A DNA stretch of 64,000 nucleotides from Alloalcanivorax profundimaris (GTDB taxonomy: Bacteria; Pseudomonadota; Gammaproteobacteria; Pseudomonadales; Alcanivoracaceae), in the NCBI RefSeq assembly GCF_015265435.1, contig NZ_JABJWH010000006.1, forward strand, positions 1-64,000, in the 5' to 3' direction. This document shows, one piece after another, positions 8,019 through 19,629 of this stretch. The translations under genes were made by a program, and so were the position numbers. The notes below the pieces were generated by a model, which was given only the letters and a program-made list of their open reading frames with translations, was not told the origin of the DNA and made no database searches. Within the stretch, counting starts at the first letter, position 1. Each line of letters starts with the position of its first letter.

Positions 8019-9469
8019 TGAAACGCTCCCGGGATCCGTTGGTGCCAGTCGGTGGCCATCTGGTAGCGGTGCGCCACGTTCAGGATGCGGCCTTCCTGGA
8101 AGTAGTTGCCGATCACCTGGGTACCGGCGGGCAGGCCGTCGACGAAACCGCTGGGCATGGACAGGGCCGGCAGGCCGGCCAGGTTCACGGCGATGGTGAA
8201 CACGTCCGCCATGTACATCTTGACCGGGTCATCGGCCTTGGCGCCCAGTTTGAAGGCGGTTTCCGGGCTGGTGGGGCCCATCAGCACGTCCACTTCCTTG
8301 AAGGCGCGGGCGAAATCGTCGCGGATCAGCCGGCGCACCCGCTGGGCGCGTTTGTAGTAGGCGTCGTAGTAGCCGGCGGACAGCGCGTAGGTGCCCACCA
8401 GGATGCGGCGCTTCACTTCCGCGCCGAAGCCTTCGGAGCGGGAGCGCTTGTACAGGTCCTCCAGATCCTTCGGGTCCTCGCAGCGATAGCCGAAGCGCAC
8501 GCCGTCGAAGCGCGAAAGGTTGGAGCTGGCTTCCGCCGGAGCGATCACGTAATAGGCCGGTACCGACAGCTTGATGCTGGGCAGCGACACCTTGACCAGT
8601 TTGGCGCCCTGTTTTTCCAGTTCGCGCATGGCCTCGCGGGCGTTGTCGGCGATGGCGCCGTCCAGGTCGTCCGGGAAGAATTCCTCGGGCACGCCGATGC
8701 GCAGGCCGTCCAGGCCCTGGTCCAGGGCGCCCAGATAATCGCCCACCGGCTCGTCGAGGCAGGTGGAGTCCTTGTCGTCATGGCCGGCCATGGCCTGCAG
8801 CATCAGCGCGCAGTCCGCGGCGCTCAGGCCCAGGGGGCCGGCCTGATCCAAGCTGGAGGCGAAGGCGATCATGCCCCAGCGGGACACCCGCCCGTAGGTG
8901 GGCTTGAGGCCGGTGACGCCGTTCAGGGCCGCCGGCTGGCGGATCGAGCCGCCGGTGTCGGTGCCGGTGGCGCCGGGGGCCAGGCGCGCCGCCAGGCAGG
9001 CGGCGGCGCCGCCGGAGGAGCCGCCGGGCACCCGCTCGGTGTCCCAGGGGTTGCGCACCGGGCCGTAGAAGCTGGTTTCGTTGGAGGAGCCCATGGCGAA
9101 CTCGTCCATGTTGGTCTTGCCCAGCATCACCGCGCCCTGGGCCGCCATGCGCTCGACGGCGGTGGCGGTGTAGGGGGCCACGAAATTGTCCAGCATCCGC
9201 GAGCCGCAGCTGGTGCGCACGCCCTCGGTGCAGAAGATGTCCTTGTGGGCGATGGGCAGGCCGGTCAGCAGGCGGTGGTCGCCGGCGGCGATGGCCTGGT
9301 CGGCGGCATCCGCCTGGGCCAGGGCCTGTTCCCCGGTGACGGTGACGAAGCTGTTCAGCTCGCCATCGCGGGCCTGGACGCGGTCCAGGAAGTGCTCGGT
9401 CAGCTCGCGGGCGGAAAAGTCCTTCGCCTGCAGGCCGGCCTTCAATTCGGTCAGTGTCTTGTCATGCAT
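8015..9469 (-). CDS. gatA: Aspartyl/glutamyl-tRNA(Asn/Gln) amidotransferase subunit A
   Basis: Amidase-signature subunit that releases ammonia from glutamine for GatB. With the ATG at 9469 the protein has 484 residues, and the Ser-cisSer-Lys triad falls at Lys76, Ser151 and Ser175 (G-G-S-S-G-G and T-D-T-G-G-S-I-R). A TTG at 9481 in frame would add four residues and overlap gatC; the ATG with a GAG eight bases upstream is preferred. It is the middle gene of gatC-gatA-gatB. Confidence 0.96.
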   Translation of the reverse strand: MHDKTLTELKAGLQAKDFSARELTEHFLDRVQARDGELNSFVTVTGEQALAQADAADQAIAAGDHRLLTGLPIAHKDIFCTEGVRTSCGSRMLDNFVAPYTATAVERMAAQGAVMLGKTNMDEFAMGSSNETSFYGPVRNPWDTERVPGGSSGGAAACLAARLAPGATGTDTGGSIRQPAALNGVTGLKPTYGRVSRWGMIAFASSLDQAGPLGLSAADCALMLQAMAGHDDKDSTCLDEPVGDYLGALDQGLDGLRIGVPEEFFPDDLDGAIADNAREAMRELEKQGAKLVKVSLPSIKLSVPAYYVIAPAEASSNLSRFDGVRFGYRCEDPKDLEDLYKRSRSEGFGAEVKRRILVGTYALSAGYYDAYYKRAQRVRRLIRDDFARAFKEVDVLMGPTSPETAFKLGAKADDPVKMYMADVFTIAVNLAGLPALSMPSGFVDGLPAGTQVIGNYFQEGRILNVAHRYQMATDWHQRIPGAFQ

Positions 9470-9473
9470 GGGA

Positions 9474-11020
<1,547 letters not shown>

Positions 11021-11026
11021 CGGCCC

Positions 11027-11911
11027 ATGGCCTCCGCGAACCCCACCTACCGCCTGCTCATCGCCCTGGTCCTGGCGGTCGTGCTGATCGCCCTGGATCA
11101 GCGTAGCCGCTGGGTCGAGCCGGTGCGCTACGGCTTCGGCTATCTGACCGCGCCGGTGCATTACCTGGCCCACCTGCCGGTGGACGCCGTGAACGGTTTC
11201 ATGCGCCTCACCGAGACCCGCACCAAGCTGATGGAATCCCGCGAGCGCCTGGAGCGCCAGGTGCTGATCCTGGAGCAGAAGGTGCAGCGCCTGGCGGTAC
11301 TGCAGGCGGAAAACACCCGCCTGCGCGAACTGCTTAACTCCTCCGCCAACCTGGACGCCTCGGTGCTGGTGGCGGAAATCATCGGCGTGGACCCGGACCC
11401 CAACCGCCAGGAACTGGTGATCAACAAGGGCGTGCGCGACGATGTGGCCCAGGGCCAGGCGGTGCTCGATTCCGAGGGGCTGATCGGCCAGGTGGTGGAA
11501 ACCGGGCCGCTGTCCGCCCGGGTGCTGCTGATCACCGACGCCAGCCACGCCATGAGCGTGCAGGTGAACCGCAACGGCGTGCGCGCCATCCTCGCCGGCA
11601 CCGGCCAGGGCAGCCGCCTGCGCCTGCTGTACGTGCCGGACACCGCCGACATCCGCGAGGGCGATCTGCTGGTCAGCACCGGCCTGGGCCAGCTCTACCC
11701 GCGCGGCTATCCGGTGGCCCGGGTGGTGAGCGTGCGCCACCACTCCGGCGCCGCCTTCTCCGAGATCGAGGCCCGGCCCACCGCCCACCTGGACCGCGTC
11801 AGCCATGTGTTGCTGGTGCAGTCCATGGAACCGGTGAGCGGCCCGGACATGGAACGCGAGCCCGGCGATGCCGCCGCCGGGGGCGAGGAGGCCGCCGATG
11901 CAGCTCAATAG
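11027..11911 (+). CDS. mreC: Rod-shape-determining protein MreC
   Basis: 294-residue inner-membrane protein linking MreB to the periplasmic cell-wall machinery. A single membrane segment (about residues 8-22) is followed by a coiled coil (about 60-105, RLERQVLILEQKVQRLAVLQAENTRL region) and then the two beta-domains with V-x-x-G-P-L-S-A-R-V. The C-terminal tail is acidic and disordered. Its end overlaps the mreD start by 14 bases. Confidence 0.95.
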   Translation: MASANPTYRLLIALVLAVVLIALDQRSRWVEPVRYGFGYLTAPVHYLAHLPVDAVNGFMRLTETRTKLMESRERLERQVLILEQKVQRLAVLQAENTRLRELLNSSANLDASVLVAEIIGVDPDPNRQELVINKGVRDDVAQGQAVLDSEGLIGQVVETGPLSARVLLITDASHAMSVQVNRNGVRAILAGTGQGSRLRLLYVPDTADIREGDLLVSTGLGQLYPRGYPVARVVSVRHHSGAAFSEIEARPTAHLDRVSHVLLVQSMEPVSGPDMEREPGDAAAGGEEAADAAQ

Positions 11912-12395
11912 CGAACGCCCGGCGGGCACCGGCGTCATTCTGGTGACCCTGGTGCTGGCGGCGCTGCTGGAAGTGGTGCCGCTCAGCGACAATCTGGACT
12001 GGGTGCGCCCGGAATGGCTGCTGCTGGTGTTGCTCTACTGGGTGCTGTCCCTGCCGCATCGCATCGGCGTGCTGTGGGGCTTCATGGTGGGGCTCTATCA
12101 GGACGTGCTGGTGGGGACCACCCTGGGCCAGTGGGGCCTGGCTTACGCCCTGGGCGCCTATTTCATGCTCGCCGCCTACAAGCGCATGCGGGTGTTCCCG
12201 CCGCTGCAGCAAAGCGCGGTGGTGTTCCTGCTGGTGGGCTCCGCCCAGCTGCTTGCCTATCTGGTCCAGGAATCCGTGGGGCGCACCTTCTACCCGCCCT
12301 ACACCATTCTCTATTCCGCCGCCGCCAGCGCCGTGATCTGGCGGCCCCTGTGCGCGCTGCTGCGCTGGGTGCAACTGCGCTTCCTGGTGCGCTGA
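11898..12395 (+). CDS. mreD: Rod-shape-determining protein MreD
   Basis: 165-residue polytopic membrane protein with about five hydrophobic helices and the usual R-P-E-W-L-L-L-V-L-x-Y-W sequence near residue 36. It completes the MreBCD set. The ATG at 11898 (MQLNSERPAG) lies inside the mreC end; an earlier in-frame start would add ten arginine/proline-rich residues. Its TGA shares a base with the maf start. Confidence 0.93.
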   Translation: MQLNSERPAGTGVILVTLVLAALLEVVPLSDNLDWVRPEWLLLVLLYWVLSLPHRIGVLWGFMVGLYQDVLVGTTLGQWGLAYALGAYFMLAAYKRMRVFPPLQQSAVVFLLVGSAQLLAYLVQESVGRTFYPPYTILYSAAASAVIWRPLCALLRWVQLRFLVR

Positions 12396-12994
12396 TGGCC
12401 GCCGACGAGCCCCGTGTACCGCATTTGTACCTGGCGTCCGGGTCGCCCCGCCGGGCGGAGCTGCTGGCGCAGATCGGCGTGCCCTTCAGCGTGCTGCGCG
12501 CGCCGGGCATCGACGAAACCCCCGCCGCCGATGAGGCGCCCCGCGCCTATGTGGAACGCATGGCCCGGGAAAAAGCCGAAGCCGGCCAGGCCGGCGCCCC
12601 GGAACGGGCGCCGGTGCTGGGCGCCGACACCGCCGTGGTGCTGGATGACCGCATTCTCGGCAAGCCCGCCGACGACCGCCAGGCCCTGGCCATGCTGGAA
12701 GCGCTCAACGGCCGGGAACACCGGGTGATCTCGGCGGTCTGCCTGAGGGTCGGCGACGCGCACCGGCTGGCCACCTCGGAAACCCGGGTGCAATGGCGGC
12801 GGTTGTCCGCCGAGCGGCTGCGCGCCTATCTGGCCACCGGCGAGGGCCGTGACAAGGCCGGCGCCTACGGCATTCAGGGCCTGGGCGCGGCACTGGTGGC
12901 CTCCATGACGGGCAGTTACAGTGGAGTGGTGGGTCTGCCCCTGGCGGAGACCGTTTCGCTCCTGGAATGGGCCGGAGTTCCCTATTGGCAGTGA
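12395..12994 (+). CDS. maf: Maf family nucleotide pyrophosphatase
   Basis: 199-residue house-cleaning nucleotide pyrophosphatase. The N-terminal S-G-S-P-R-R loop at about 17-22 binds phosphate, and G-A-D-T-A-V at about 75 holds the catalytic Asp. Y-G-I-Q-G-L and T-G-S-Y-S-G-V-V-G-L-P at the end are family marks. D-T-A-V and Y-G-I-Q-G suggest a dTTP/UTP-type (YhdE) enzyme. The start codon overlaps the mreD stop (TGATG). In many relatives rng (RNase G) follows; here yhdP follows directly. Confidence 0.93.
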   Translation: MAADEPRVPHLYLASGSPRRAELLAQIGVPFSVLRAPGIDETPAADEAPRAYVERMAREKAEAGQAGAPERAPVLGADTAVVLDDRILGKPADDRQALAMLEALNGREHRVISAVCLRVGDAHRLATSETRVQWRRLSAERLRAYLATGEGRDKAGAYGIQGLGAALVASMTGSYSGVVGLPLAETVSLLEWAGVPYWQ

Positions 12995-15900
12995 CGAATC
13001 GCGGCGTGCGGTGGCGTAACAGGCTGCGCCGCCAGCTATGGTGGCTGGTGGCCGCGCCGGTATTGCTGATCGCCGCCTACGCGGTGGTGGCGCGGCAGAT
13101 GATGATGCTGGTGCCGGATTACCGCCAGGATCTGGAAGCCCTGATCGAGCAGCGGCTCGGGTTCCCCATCGTCATCGATCAGCTCAGCGGCGAAATGGAC
13201 GGCCTCACGCCGCGCTTCGAGGTACGCGGCCTGACCCTGCCGGACGCCGAGGGCGAACCCTCCCTGCGCCTGGATCAGGTGTCGGTGAACGTCAATATCC
13301 TGGCCACCCTCTGGCACCGCCAGCCCCACCTGCGCGAGCTGCGCGTGCGCGGCGTGGACCTGCATCTGGTGCGCGACCCGGACGGTGGCATTCGCCTGCG
13401 CGGCCTGGAGGCCCTGCGCCGCCAGGGCGACGGCGATCTGGCCGGCACCCTGCGCGCCCTGTACCGCCAGGACCACATCCTGGTGGAAGACGCCCGTTTC
13501 TCCCTGGACTGGCCCGGCCTGCCGCCGCTGGCCGCCTCCTCGTTGACCCTGGCGCTCACCAACGACGACGGCGAGCACGCCCTGTCGGCGCGGGTGGAAG
13601 CCCGGGACCGCCCGTTTTCCGTGGACGCCCGCCTGCGGGTGGACGGCGACCCCCTGTCCCTTGACGAACTGAACGCCCGCGGCTATCTGGACGTGCATGG
13701 CGAACGCTTGCAGGAATGGCTGCCCGAGGCCCGCGACTGGCCCCTGGACCTGGCCTCGCTCAACGGCCAGGTGCGCGCCTGGGGGCGCATCGAGAATGGC
13801 CGGCCCAGTGCCGGCCAGGTACGCCTGTCCGCGCCGGCGGCCACGCTCACCGATGGAGAAGGGGAGTGGCCGCTCACCGATCTGGAGCTGGCGGCCCGGT
13901 GGCGGCGCAACGGCGACGACGACAATCAGTTGTCGGTGACCTCGCTGACCGGCCAGACCCCCGCCGGCGCCGTCTCCCCCGGCCCGATGGCGCTGCGCTG
14001 GCAGCGCCGGGATGACCAGTACCACTGGCGTTTCAAGGGTGAGGACCTGGCCATTCACGCGCTTACCCGGCAACTGGCGGAGTGGCCGTTCGCCCTGCCG
14101 GAGGGGCTGGACACGGTGCGCGACCGGCTGCGCGAACACGAGCCCCGGGGCGTGCTGGAGGCGGTCTACCTGGACGGCGTGGAAGGCCGGCTCGCGCACC
14201 TGCAGGCCCGCTTCGCCGGACTCGCCAGCGACGCCCTGGACCGCGTGCCCGGGGTCAGCGGCCTGACCGGCTGGCTGGCCGGCACCCCGGACGGCGGTGT
14301 GGCCCGGCTCAACGGCGAGCCCCTGCAACTGACCGTGCCGCGCCTTTACGGCCACCCGCTCAGCGCCGCCTTCAACGGCCCGCTGCGCTGGCACAGCGAG
14401 GACGACCACTGGTGGGTGGAGAGCGGCGTGCTGCGCGCCGCCAACGCGGACGCCCGTGGCCTGGCCATGCTGCGCGTGGACGGCGGCGCGGCGCGGCCTG
14501 TGCCGGAACTGCGTCTGCTGGCGGACGTATTCGATGGCAACGGTGCCCGCGCCGCCCATTACATTCCCATGGAAAAGCTCAAGGACCCGCTTGGCGACTG
14601 GCTGGCCCAGGCGTTCCAGGGCGGCCACCTGGACCACGGCCGTTTTCTGTACCAGGGCCCGGTGAAGATCGACCGGGAGCGGCAGCGGGATCGCACCTTC
14701 CAGATGCGCTTCCAGGCCCGCGACCTGGTGCTTTCGTTTCTCCCGGACTGGCCGGCGGCCACCGGCGTGCGCGCCGATGTGCTGATCGACGGCCGCCGGC
14801 TCTCCGGCACCGCCCGCGAGGGCCGTCTGCTCAACACCGACCTGAGCGGGGTGAGCGTGGACCTGCCAGAGGTGGACGATCCCGGCCAGCGGCACATCCT
14901 GATTCAAGGCCGCGTGGACGGCCCGGCCACGGACCTGGATCGGGTGTTCCACGATACCCCGCTGGCCGGGCAACTGCCCGACGGGCTGCTGGACTGGCGC
15001 TTCCGGGACGGCACCGTGGGTGGCCACCTGCTGCTCGACCTGCCCCTGGGCGGCAAGGGCCGCGAACCCATGGTGATCGTGGACGGCCGTGGCGAGCGGA
15101 TCAGCCTGCGCAACGAGCCCCTGAATCTGAGTCTCACCGACGTCAGCGCGCCGGTGTATTTCCACCTCAAGCAGGGCATGAACATGCGCACCCTGGAAGG
15201 CCGCGCCCTGGGTGCCCGCTTCCAGGGCAGCTGGCTGACCCGGGGCCCGGACAGCCAGATGCAGCTTACCGGCAAGGTGGCGGTGAAACGGCTGCGGGAC
15301 TGGCTGGACGCGGACTGGCTGGCGCCGGCTTCCGGCACCCTGCCGCTGGAGCTGGATCTGGCCATGCCCTGGCGCGGCAACGCCTTCCGGCTGGAGGGCC
15401 GGTCCACCCTGGAAGGGGTGAAGGTGGACGCTCCGGCGCCGCTGGGCAAGGCGGCCAATCAGGCGCGCACCAGCCGGCTTGTGTGGCGCCAGCAGCGCGG
15501 CGGCAATCAGATTTCCGCGTCCTACGGCGGAGTGGGCGAGGCCCGCTTCTGGCTGGGCGACGGGCTGGCGGGGGCGGTGCGCCTGGGCGGCGGTGAGCTG
15601 CCGACGATGCCGCCCCGGGGCCTGACCATCGAAGGCCGGGTGGCGAGCGCCAACGCCGGCCAGTGGCTGGATTTCATCGGTGGTCTGACGCCGGCGGACG
15701 GCGCCGCCCAGGGCGGTGACGGCGGCGGGGGGGATGCCCGGGGGCTGATTAACCGGGTGTCCCTGTCCATCGACCGGCTCGACCTGTTCGGCACCGAGCT
15801 GGCCTCGGCCCGCTTCAGCGCCGCCCCACGCGGGCGGGGCTGGGAGCTGGGCCTGGCCAGCCCGGCGGTGGCCGGCACCGTGCGTCTGCCGGAAGGCTAC

Positions 15901-16842
15901 CAGGCCCGGGGCGACACGCCCCTGGCGCTCACCGTGAACCGCCTGCGTCTGCCCGCCAGCCCTCTGGGCGGTGGTGACGGCGACCAGGAGGGGCAGGAGC
16001 AAAGCAAACCGCCGCTGTCACCCACCCGGGTGCCGAACATGGACGTGGAACTGCACGACCTGCGCCTGGGCGGGCAGGGTCTGGGCGACTGGTCCGGGCG
16101 CCTGCGGCCGGTGGACGGCGGCGTGCGGGTGGACGCCCTGCGCGGTGAGTGGAACCACATCAAGGTGGACGGCCAGCTTACCTGGACCGAGGACGGGCAG
16201 GGCGGCCAGCGCAGCCGTTACCAGGGAACGCTGGCCTCCGATGACCTGAAGGCCGCCTTCGGCGCTCTGGACCTGCCGCCGCTGGTGGAAACCGAGGATG
16301 CCCGGGCCACCCTGGACCTGGCCTGGAACGACTGGCCCCTGAAGCCGGATTACCTGGCCCTGAACGGCTCCGCCACCCTGGACATCGGCGAATGCCGGCT
16401 GCCCGACCCGGAGGGGCGTACCTCCCTGCTGCGCCTGCTTGGCGTGGTCAACCTGGCCAACATCCAGCGCCGCCTGCGCCTGGATTTCTCCGACGTCTAC
16501 CAGCAAGGCCTGGCCTGCGACGGCATCGACGGCGAATTCCGCTTCGACGGTCCGGTGCTCACCGCCCGGGAGCTGGCCATTGAATCCCCCTCGGCGGCGT
16601 TCGAGGTGAACGGCGAGGCGCAGTTGGCCCGGCGCACCCTGGACCTGGAAGTGGGCATGACCCTGCCCCTGTCCAGTAACCTGTACGCCGGTTGCCTGGC
16701 CGGCCCGGCGGTGTGCGCCGGCATCTTTGTGGTGGAGCGCCTCTGGGGTGATAAGCTGGACAAAACCACCACTATGAAATACCAGGTCTCCGGGCCCTGG
16801 GGCGAGCCCAAGGTCAAGGAGACGGAGGGCTTCCTTGAGTAA
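12991..16842 (+). CDS. yhdP: YhdP family AsmA-like phospholipid transport protein
   Basis: Giant envelope protein of about 1283 residues. One N-terminal membrane helix (about residues 14-32) is followed by a long periplasmic AsmA/DUF3971-type domain made of repeating beta-strands, ending in the AsmA-like C-terminal domain. In E. coli, YhdP with TamB and YdbH moves phospholipid to the outer membrane. I take the GTG at 12991, which overlaps the maf stop (GTGA); an ATG at 12967 in the same frame would add eight residues and is equally possible. It sits between maf and nit as in relatives, apart from the absent rng. The gene carries long antisense open frames caused by high GC. Confidence 0.9.
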   Translation: MTNRGVRWRNRLRRQLWWLVAAPVLLIAAYAVVARQMMMLVPDYRQDLEALIEQRLGFPIVIDQLSGEMDGLTPRFEVRGLTLPDAEGEPSLRLDQVSVNVNILATLWHRQPHLRELRVRGVDLHLVRDPDGGIRLRGLEALRRQGDGDLAGTLRALYRQDHILVEDARFSLDWPGLPPLAASSLTLALTNDDGEHALSARVEARDRPFSVDARLRVDGDPLSLDELNARGYLDVHGERLQEWLPEARDWPLDLASLNGQVRAWGRIENGRPSAGQVRLSAPAATLTDGEGEWPLTDLELAARWRRNGDDDNQLSVTSLTGQTPAGAVSPGPMALRWQRRDDQYHWRFKGEDLAIHALTRQLAEWPFALPEGLDTVRDRLREHEPRGVLEAVYLDGVEGRLAHLQARFAGLASDALDRVPGVSGLTGWLAGTPDGGVARLNGEPLQLTVPRLYGHPLSAAFNGPLRWHSEDDHWWVESGVLRAANADARGLAMLRVDGGAARPVPELRLLADVFDGNGARAAHYIPMEKLKDPLGDWLAQAFQGGHLDHGRFLYQGPVKIDRERQRDRTFQMRFQARDLVLSFLPDWPAATGVRADVLIDGRRLSGTAREGRLLNTDLSGVSVDLPEVDDPGQRHILIQGRVDGPATDLDRVFHDTPLAGQLPDGLLDWRFRDGTVGGHLLLDLPLGGKGREPMVIVDGRGERISLRNEPLNLSLTDVSAPVYFHLKQGMNMRTLEGRALGARFQGSWLTRGPDSQMQLTGKVAVKRLRDWLDADWLAPASGTLPLELDLAMPWRGNAFRLEGRSTLEGVKVDAPAPLGKAANQARTSRLVWRQQRGGNQISASYGGVGEARFWLGDGLAGAVRLGGGELPTMPPRGLTIEGRVASANAGQWLDFIGGLTPADGAAQGGDGGGGDARGLINRVSLSIDRLDLFGTELASARFSAAPRGRGWELGLASPAVAGTVRLPEGYQARGDTPLALTVNRLRLPASPLGGGDGDQEGQEQSKPPLSPTRVPNMDVELHDLRLGGQGLGDWSGRLRPVDGGVRVDALRGEWNHIKVDGQLTWTEDGQGGQRSRYQGTLASDDLKAAFGALDLPPLVETEDARATLDLAWNDWPLKPDYLALNGSATLDIGECRLPDPEGRTSLLRLLGVVNLANIQRRLRLDFSDVYQQGLACDGIDGEFRFDGPVLTARELAIESPSAAFEVNGEAQLARRTLDLEVGMTLPLSSNLYAGCLAGPAVCAGIFVVERLWGDKLDKTTTMKYQVSGPWGEPKVKETEGFLE

Positions 16843-17680
16843 CATCACCACCGTGGCCGCGGTGCAGATGACCAGCGGCACCGACACCGACGCCAACCTG
16901 GCGGCCGCCGCCGACGGCCTGGAACGGGCCGCCGAGGGCGGCGCCAGCCTGGCGGTCCTGCCGGAGAATTTCGCCGGCTACGGCGTCGACTACCGGGTGC
17001 TGGCGGAGCGCCACGAGGCGCTTTGCCAGTGGCTCGGCGAGCGCGCCCGCGCCTTGGGCCTGTGGGTTCTGGGCGGCAGCCTGCCGGCCCTGACCCGCCC
17101 GGACGGCGCCGCCGTGCCGGCGCCCCGGGTACGCACCCGGGCGGTCCTGGCGGGCCCGGACGGCACCGTGGCGGCCCGCTACGACAAGCTGCACCTGTTC
17201 GACGCCGACGTGGCCGATGCCCAGGGCCGCTACCGGGAATCCGACGTGTTCGAGGCCGGCGACCAGGTGGTGGTGGCGGACGCCGGCGGCCTGAAGGTGG
17301 GCCTGGCGATCTGCTACGACCTGCGCTTTCCGTTGCACGCCCGCGCCCTGGCGGACGCCGGCGCCGACCTGATCGTCTACCCGAGCGCCTTCACCGCCAC
17401 CACCGGCGCCGCCCACTGGCAGGTGCTACTGCGCGCCACCGCGATCCAGAACGGCTGCTACGTGCTGGGCGCCAACCAGTGCGGCCGGCACAGCGAGCAG
17501 CGCGCCAGCCACGGCCATTCCATGCTGGTGGACCCCTGGGGCCGGGTGGTGGCCGAGGGCGGGGAAAACCCCGGCGTCGTGCTCGGTCCGGTGGACCCGG
17601 CGGTGCTCAAAACAGTACGCTCCGGCCTTCCGGTGCACACCCATCAACGATTCCAAGTGAGCGGTCCCGATGACTTTTGA
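16835..17680 (+). CDS. Nitrilase-superfamily carbon-nitrogen hydrolase (deaminated glutathione amidase-like)
   Basis: 281-residue amidase with the Glu-Lys-Cys triad at Glu44 (L-P-E-N-F), Lys118 (Y-D-K-L-H-L-F-D) and Cys160 (I-C-Y-D-L-R-F-P). The Y-D-K-L-H-L-F-D context is that of Nit1-type enzymes, which hydrolyse deaminated glutathione, a metabolite-repair reaction. Start is TTG at 16835, just after a GGAGGG, overlapping the yhdP stop by eight bases; the alternative is a later start that would lose the first beta-strand. Its end overlaps tldD by 11 bases. Confidence 0.9.
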   Translation: MSNITTVAAVQMTSGTDTDANLAAAADGLERAAEGGASLAVLPENFAGYGVDYRVLAERHEALCQWLGERARALGLWVLGGSLPALTRPDGAAVPAPRVRTRAVLAGPDGTVAARYDKLHLFDADVADAQGRYRESDVFEAGDQVVVADAGGLKVGLAICYDLRFPLHARALADAGADLIVYPSAFTATTGAAHWQVLLRATAIQNGCYVLGANQCGRHSEQRASHGHSMLVDPWGRVVAEGGENPGVVLGPVDPAVLKTVRSGLPVHTHQRFQVSGPDDF

Positions 17681-19136
17681 CAGAGAACGGCTCTCTGACA
17701 GCGAACGCCTTTCCGTGGCGTCCGACATTCTGCTGGCGCCGGCGGATCTGGGCACCGACCAGTTGCAGACCCTGCTGGGTGGCAAGCTGGCGGGCAGCGC
17801 CGATTACGCCGATGTCTACTTCCAGCACAGCCGCCATGAGGCCTGGGTGCTGGAGGACGGCCTGGTACGCGACGCCAGCTTCAACCTGGAGCGCGGCGCC
17901 GGGGTACGCATCGTCAGTGGCGACAAGACCGGCTTCGCCTACAGCGACGATATTTCCCTGGACGCCCTCACCCAGGCCGGCGGCGCGGCCGCGGCCATCG
18001 GCCGCCAGGGCGGCGACAAGCCGGTGCGCATCGACGCCGCCAAATCGGTGCCGGCGCGCTACGAGGCCCTGGACCCGCTGCCCGGCTGGAGCAGCGAGAT
18101 GAAAGTGGCGCTGCTGCGCGACATGGACCGCCTGGCCCGCTCCGTGGATCCGGCGGTGAAGGAGGTCACCGTGAGCCTCAGCGGCGAGCAGGACGTGGTG
18201 CTGGTGGCGGCCACCGACGGCACCCTGGCCGCCGACGTGCGGCCGTTGATCCGCTTCAGCATTTCCGTGATCGCCGAGCGCGATGGCCGCCGCGAGCGCG
18301 GCAGCGCCGGCGGCGGCGGTCGGGTGGCCTACGACTGGCTGCGGCGGGACGGCAAGCTGGAAGCCTGGACCCGGGACGCGGTGCGCCAGGCGCTGCTCAA
18401 CCTGGAGGCGGAACCGGCGCCGGCGGGCACCATGCCGGTGGTGCTCGGCCCGGGCTGGCCCGGCGTGCTGCTCCACGAGGCGGTGGGCCACGGCCTGGAA
18501 GGCGACTTCAACCGCAAGGGCACCTCCATGTTCAGCAAGAAGATGGGCGAGCCGGTGGCCTCCAGCCTGTGCACCGTGGTCGACGACGGCACCCTGCCGG
18601 ACCGGCGCGGTTCCCTGAACGTGGACGACGAGGGCACCCCCAGCGGTTACAACGTGCTGATCGAGAAGGGCCGCCTGGCCGGCTACATGCAGGACAAGAC
18701 CAACGCCCGGCTGATGGGCGTGAAGCCCACCGGCAACGGGCGGCGCGAATCCTACGCGCACCTGCCCATGCCGCGCATGACCAACACCTACATGCTGCCC
18801 GGTGAATCCGAACCGGACGAGATTCTGGCCAGCCTGGACCGGGGCATCTACGCGGTGAATTTCGGCGGCGGCCAGGTGGACATCACCTCCGGGCGCTTCG
18901 TGTTCTCCACCAGCGAGGCCTACCTGGTGGAGAAGGGCAAGATCGTCTGTCCGGTGAAGGGGGCCACCCTGATCGGCAGCGGTGCCGAGGTGATGAACAA
19001 CATTTCCATGGTCGGCAACGACCTGGCCCTGGACACCGGCATCGGCGTATGCGGCAAGGACGGCCAGTCGGTGCCGGTGGGCGTGGGGCAGCCGACCCTG
19101 CGGGTGGATGCCCTGACGGTGGGCGGGACCGCCTGA
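17670..19136 (+). CDS. tldD: Metalloprotease TldD
   Basis: 488-residue subunit of the TldD/TldE (PmbA) zinc protease, which in E. coli degrades CcdA and trims microcin and other ribosomal peptides inside the cytoplasm. The zinc motif HExxxH is at 269-274 (H-E-A-V-G-H) and the TldD-type C-terminal domain follows. Its partner pmbA is only 3.8 kb further on, past an unrelated block. It ends the mre-yhdP-nit run and shares its stop with the start of the cyclic-nucleotide-binding gene. Confidence 0.96.
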   Translation: MTFDRERLSDSERLSVASDILLAPADLGTDQLQTLLGGKLAGSADYADVYFQHSRHEAWVLEDGLVRDASFNLERGAGVRIVSGDKTGFAYSDDISLDALTQAGGAAAAIGRQGGDKPVRIDAAKSVPARYEALDPLPGWSSEMKVALLRDMDRLARSVDPAVKEVTVSLSGEQDVVLVAATDGTLAADVRPLIRFSISVIAERDGRRERGSAGGGGRVAYDWLRRDGKLEAWTRDAVRQALLNLEAEPAPAGTMPVVLGPGWPGVLLHEAVGHGLEGDFNRKGTSMFSKKMGEPVASSLCTVVDDGTLPDRRGSLNVDDEGTPSGYNVLIEKGRLAGYMQDKTNARLMGVKPTGNGRRESYAHLPMPRMTNTYMLPGESEPDEILASLDRGIYAVNFGGGQVDITSGRFVFSTSEAYLVEKGKIVCPVKGATLIGSGAEVMNNISMVGNDLALDTGIGVCGKDGQSVPVGVGQPTLRVDALTVGGTA

Positions 19137-19603
19137 TGAGCGTGCCGGTGGCCGAGGTGCTGGCGCGCATGGGCCTGTTTCAGGGCCTGGACGCCGACGA
19201 CCTGGCGGTCGCCGAGAAGCTGGTGTTCGTCAATCGCGTGGCCGCCGGCGACACCGTGTGCCGCGAGGGGGACCGCAGCGATTTCGTCTGCTTCGTGGTG
19301 CGCGGCCGGCTGGACATTCTCAAGGCCCAGGCCGACCAGGATGGCACCGCGGTGATCGCCCACCTCAACCCCGGCGACTCCCTGGGGGAGATGGCCCTGG
19401 TGGATCGCCAGCCTCGCTCCGCCACGGTGCGTGCCGCCGAGGACACCACCCTGGTGGTGCTCACCCGCAAGGGCTTCGAACAACTGCGCCGGCGGCGGCC
19501 CCATGCCGCCGCGCTGATGATGGAAAACATCGCCCTGCTGCTGTGCGAGAACCTGCGCCAGACCTCTTCCCGGCTGGCCCGGTTCATGTTGCCGCTGGGC
19601 TGA
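19136..19603 (+). CDS. Cyclic-nucleotide-binding domain protein
   Basis: 155 residues consisting almost only of one cNMP-binding beta-roll: L-F-Q-G-L near 13, the P-G-x-S-L-G-E-M-A-L phosphate cassette at about 81-90 (PGDSLGEMAL), and P-R-S-A-T-V. There is no helix-turn-helix, kinase or channel domain, so it is probably a small sensor subunit or an effector that acts by protein contact. The ATG overlaps the tldD stop by one base, so it is coupled to tldD; the MORN/C13 lipoprotein gene begins 26 bases later on the same strand. Confidence 0.85.
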   Translation: MSVPVAEVLARMGLFQGLDADDLAVAEKLVFVNRVAAGDTVCREGDRSDFVCFVVRGRLDILKAQADQDGTAVIAHLNPGDSLGEMALVDRQPRSATVRAAEDTTLVVLTRKGFEQLRRRRPHAAALMMENIALLLCENLRQTSSRLARFMLPLG

Positions 19604-19629
19604 GCACCGATGGCTGAAGCGGGGACGCC

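Noticed and set aside
13036-16002. 988-codon open frame on the minus strand across yhdP
   Set aside because: It is the antisense of a well-supported gene; Gln/His/Ala/Val-rich composition is typical of shadow frames in GC-rich DNA.
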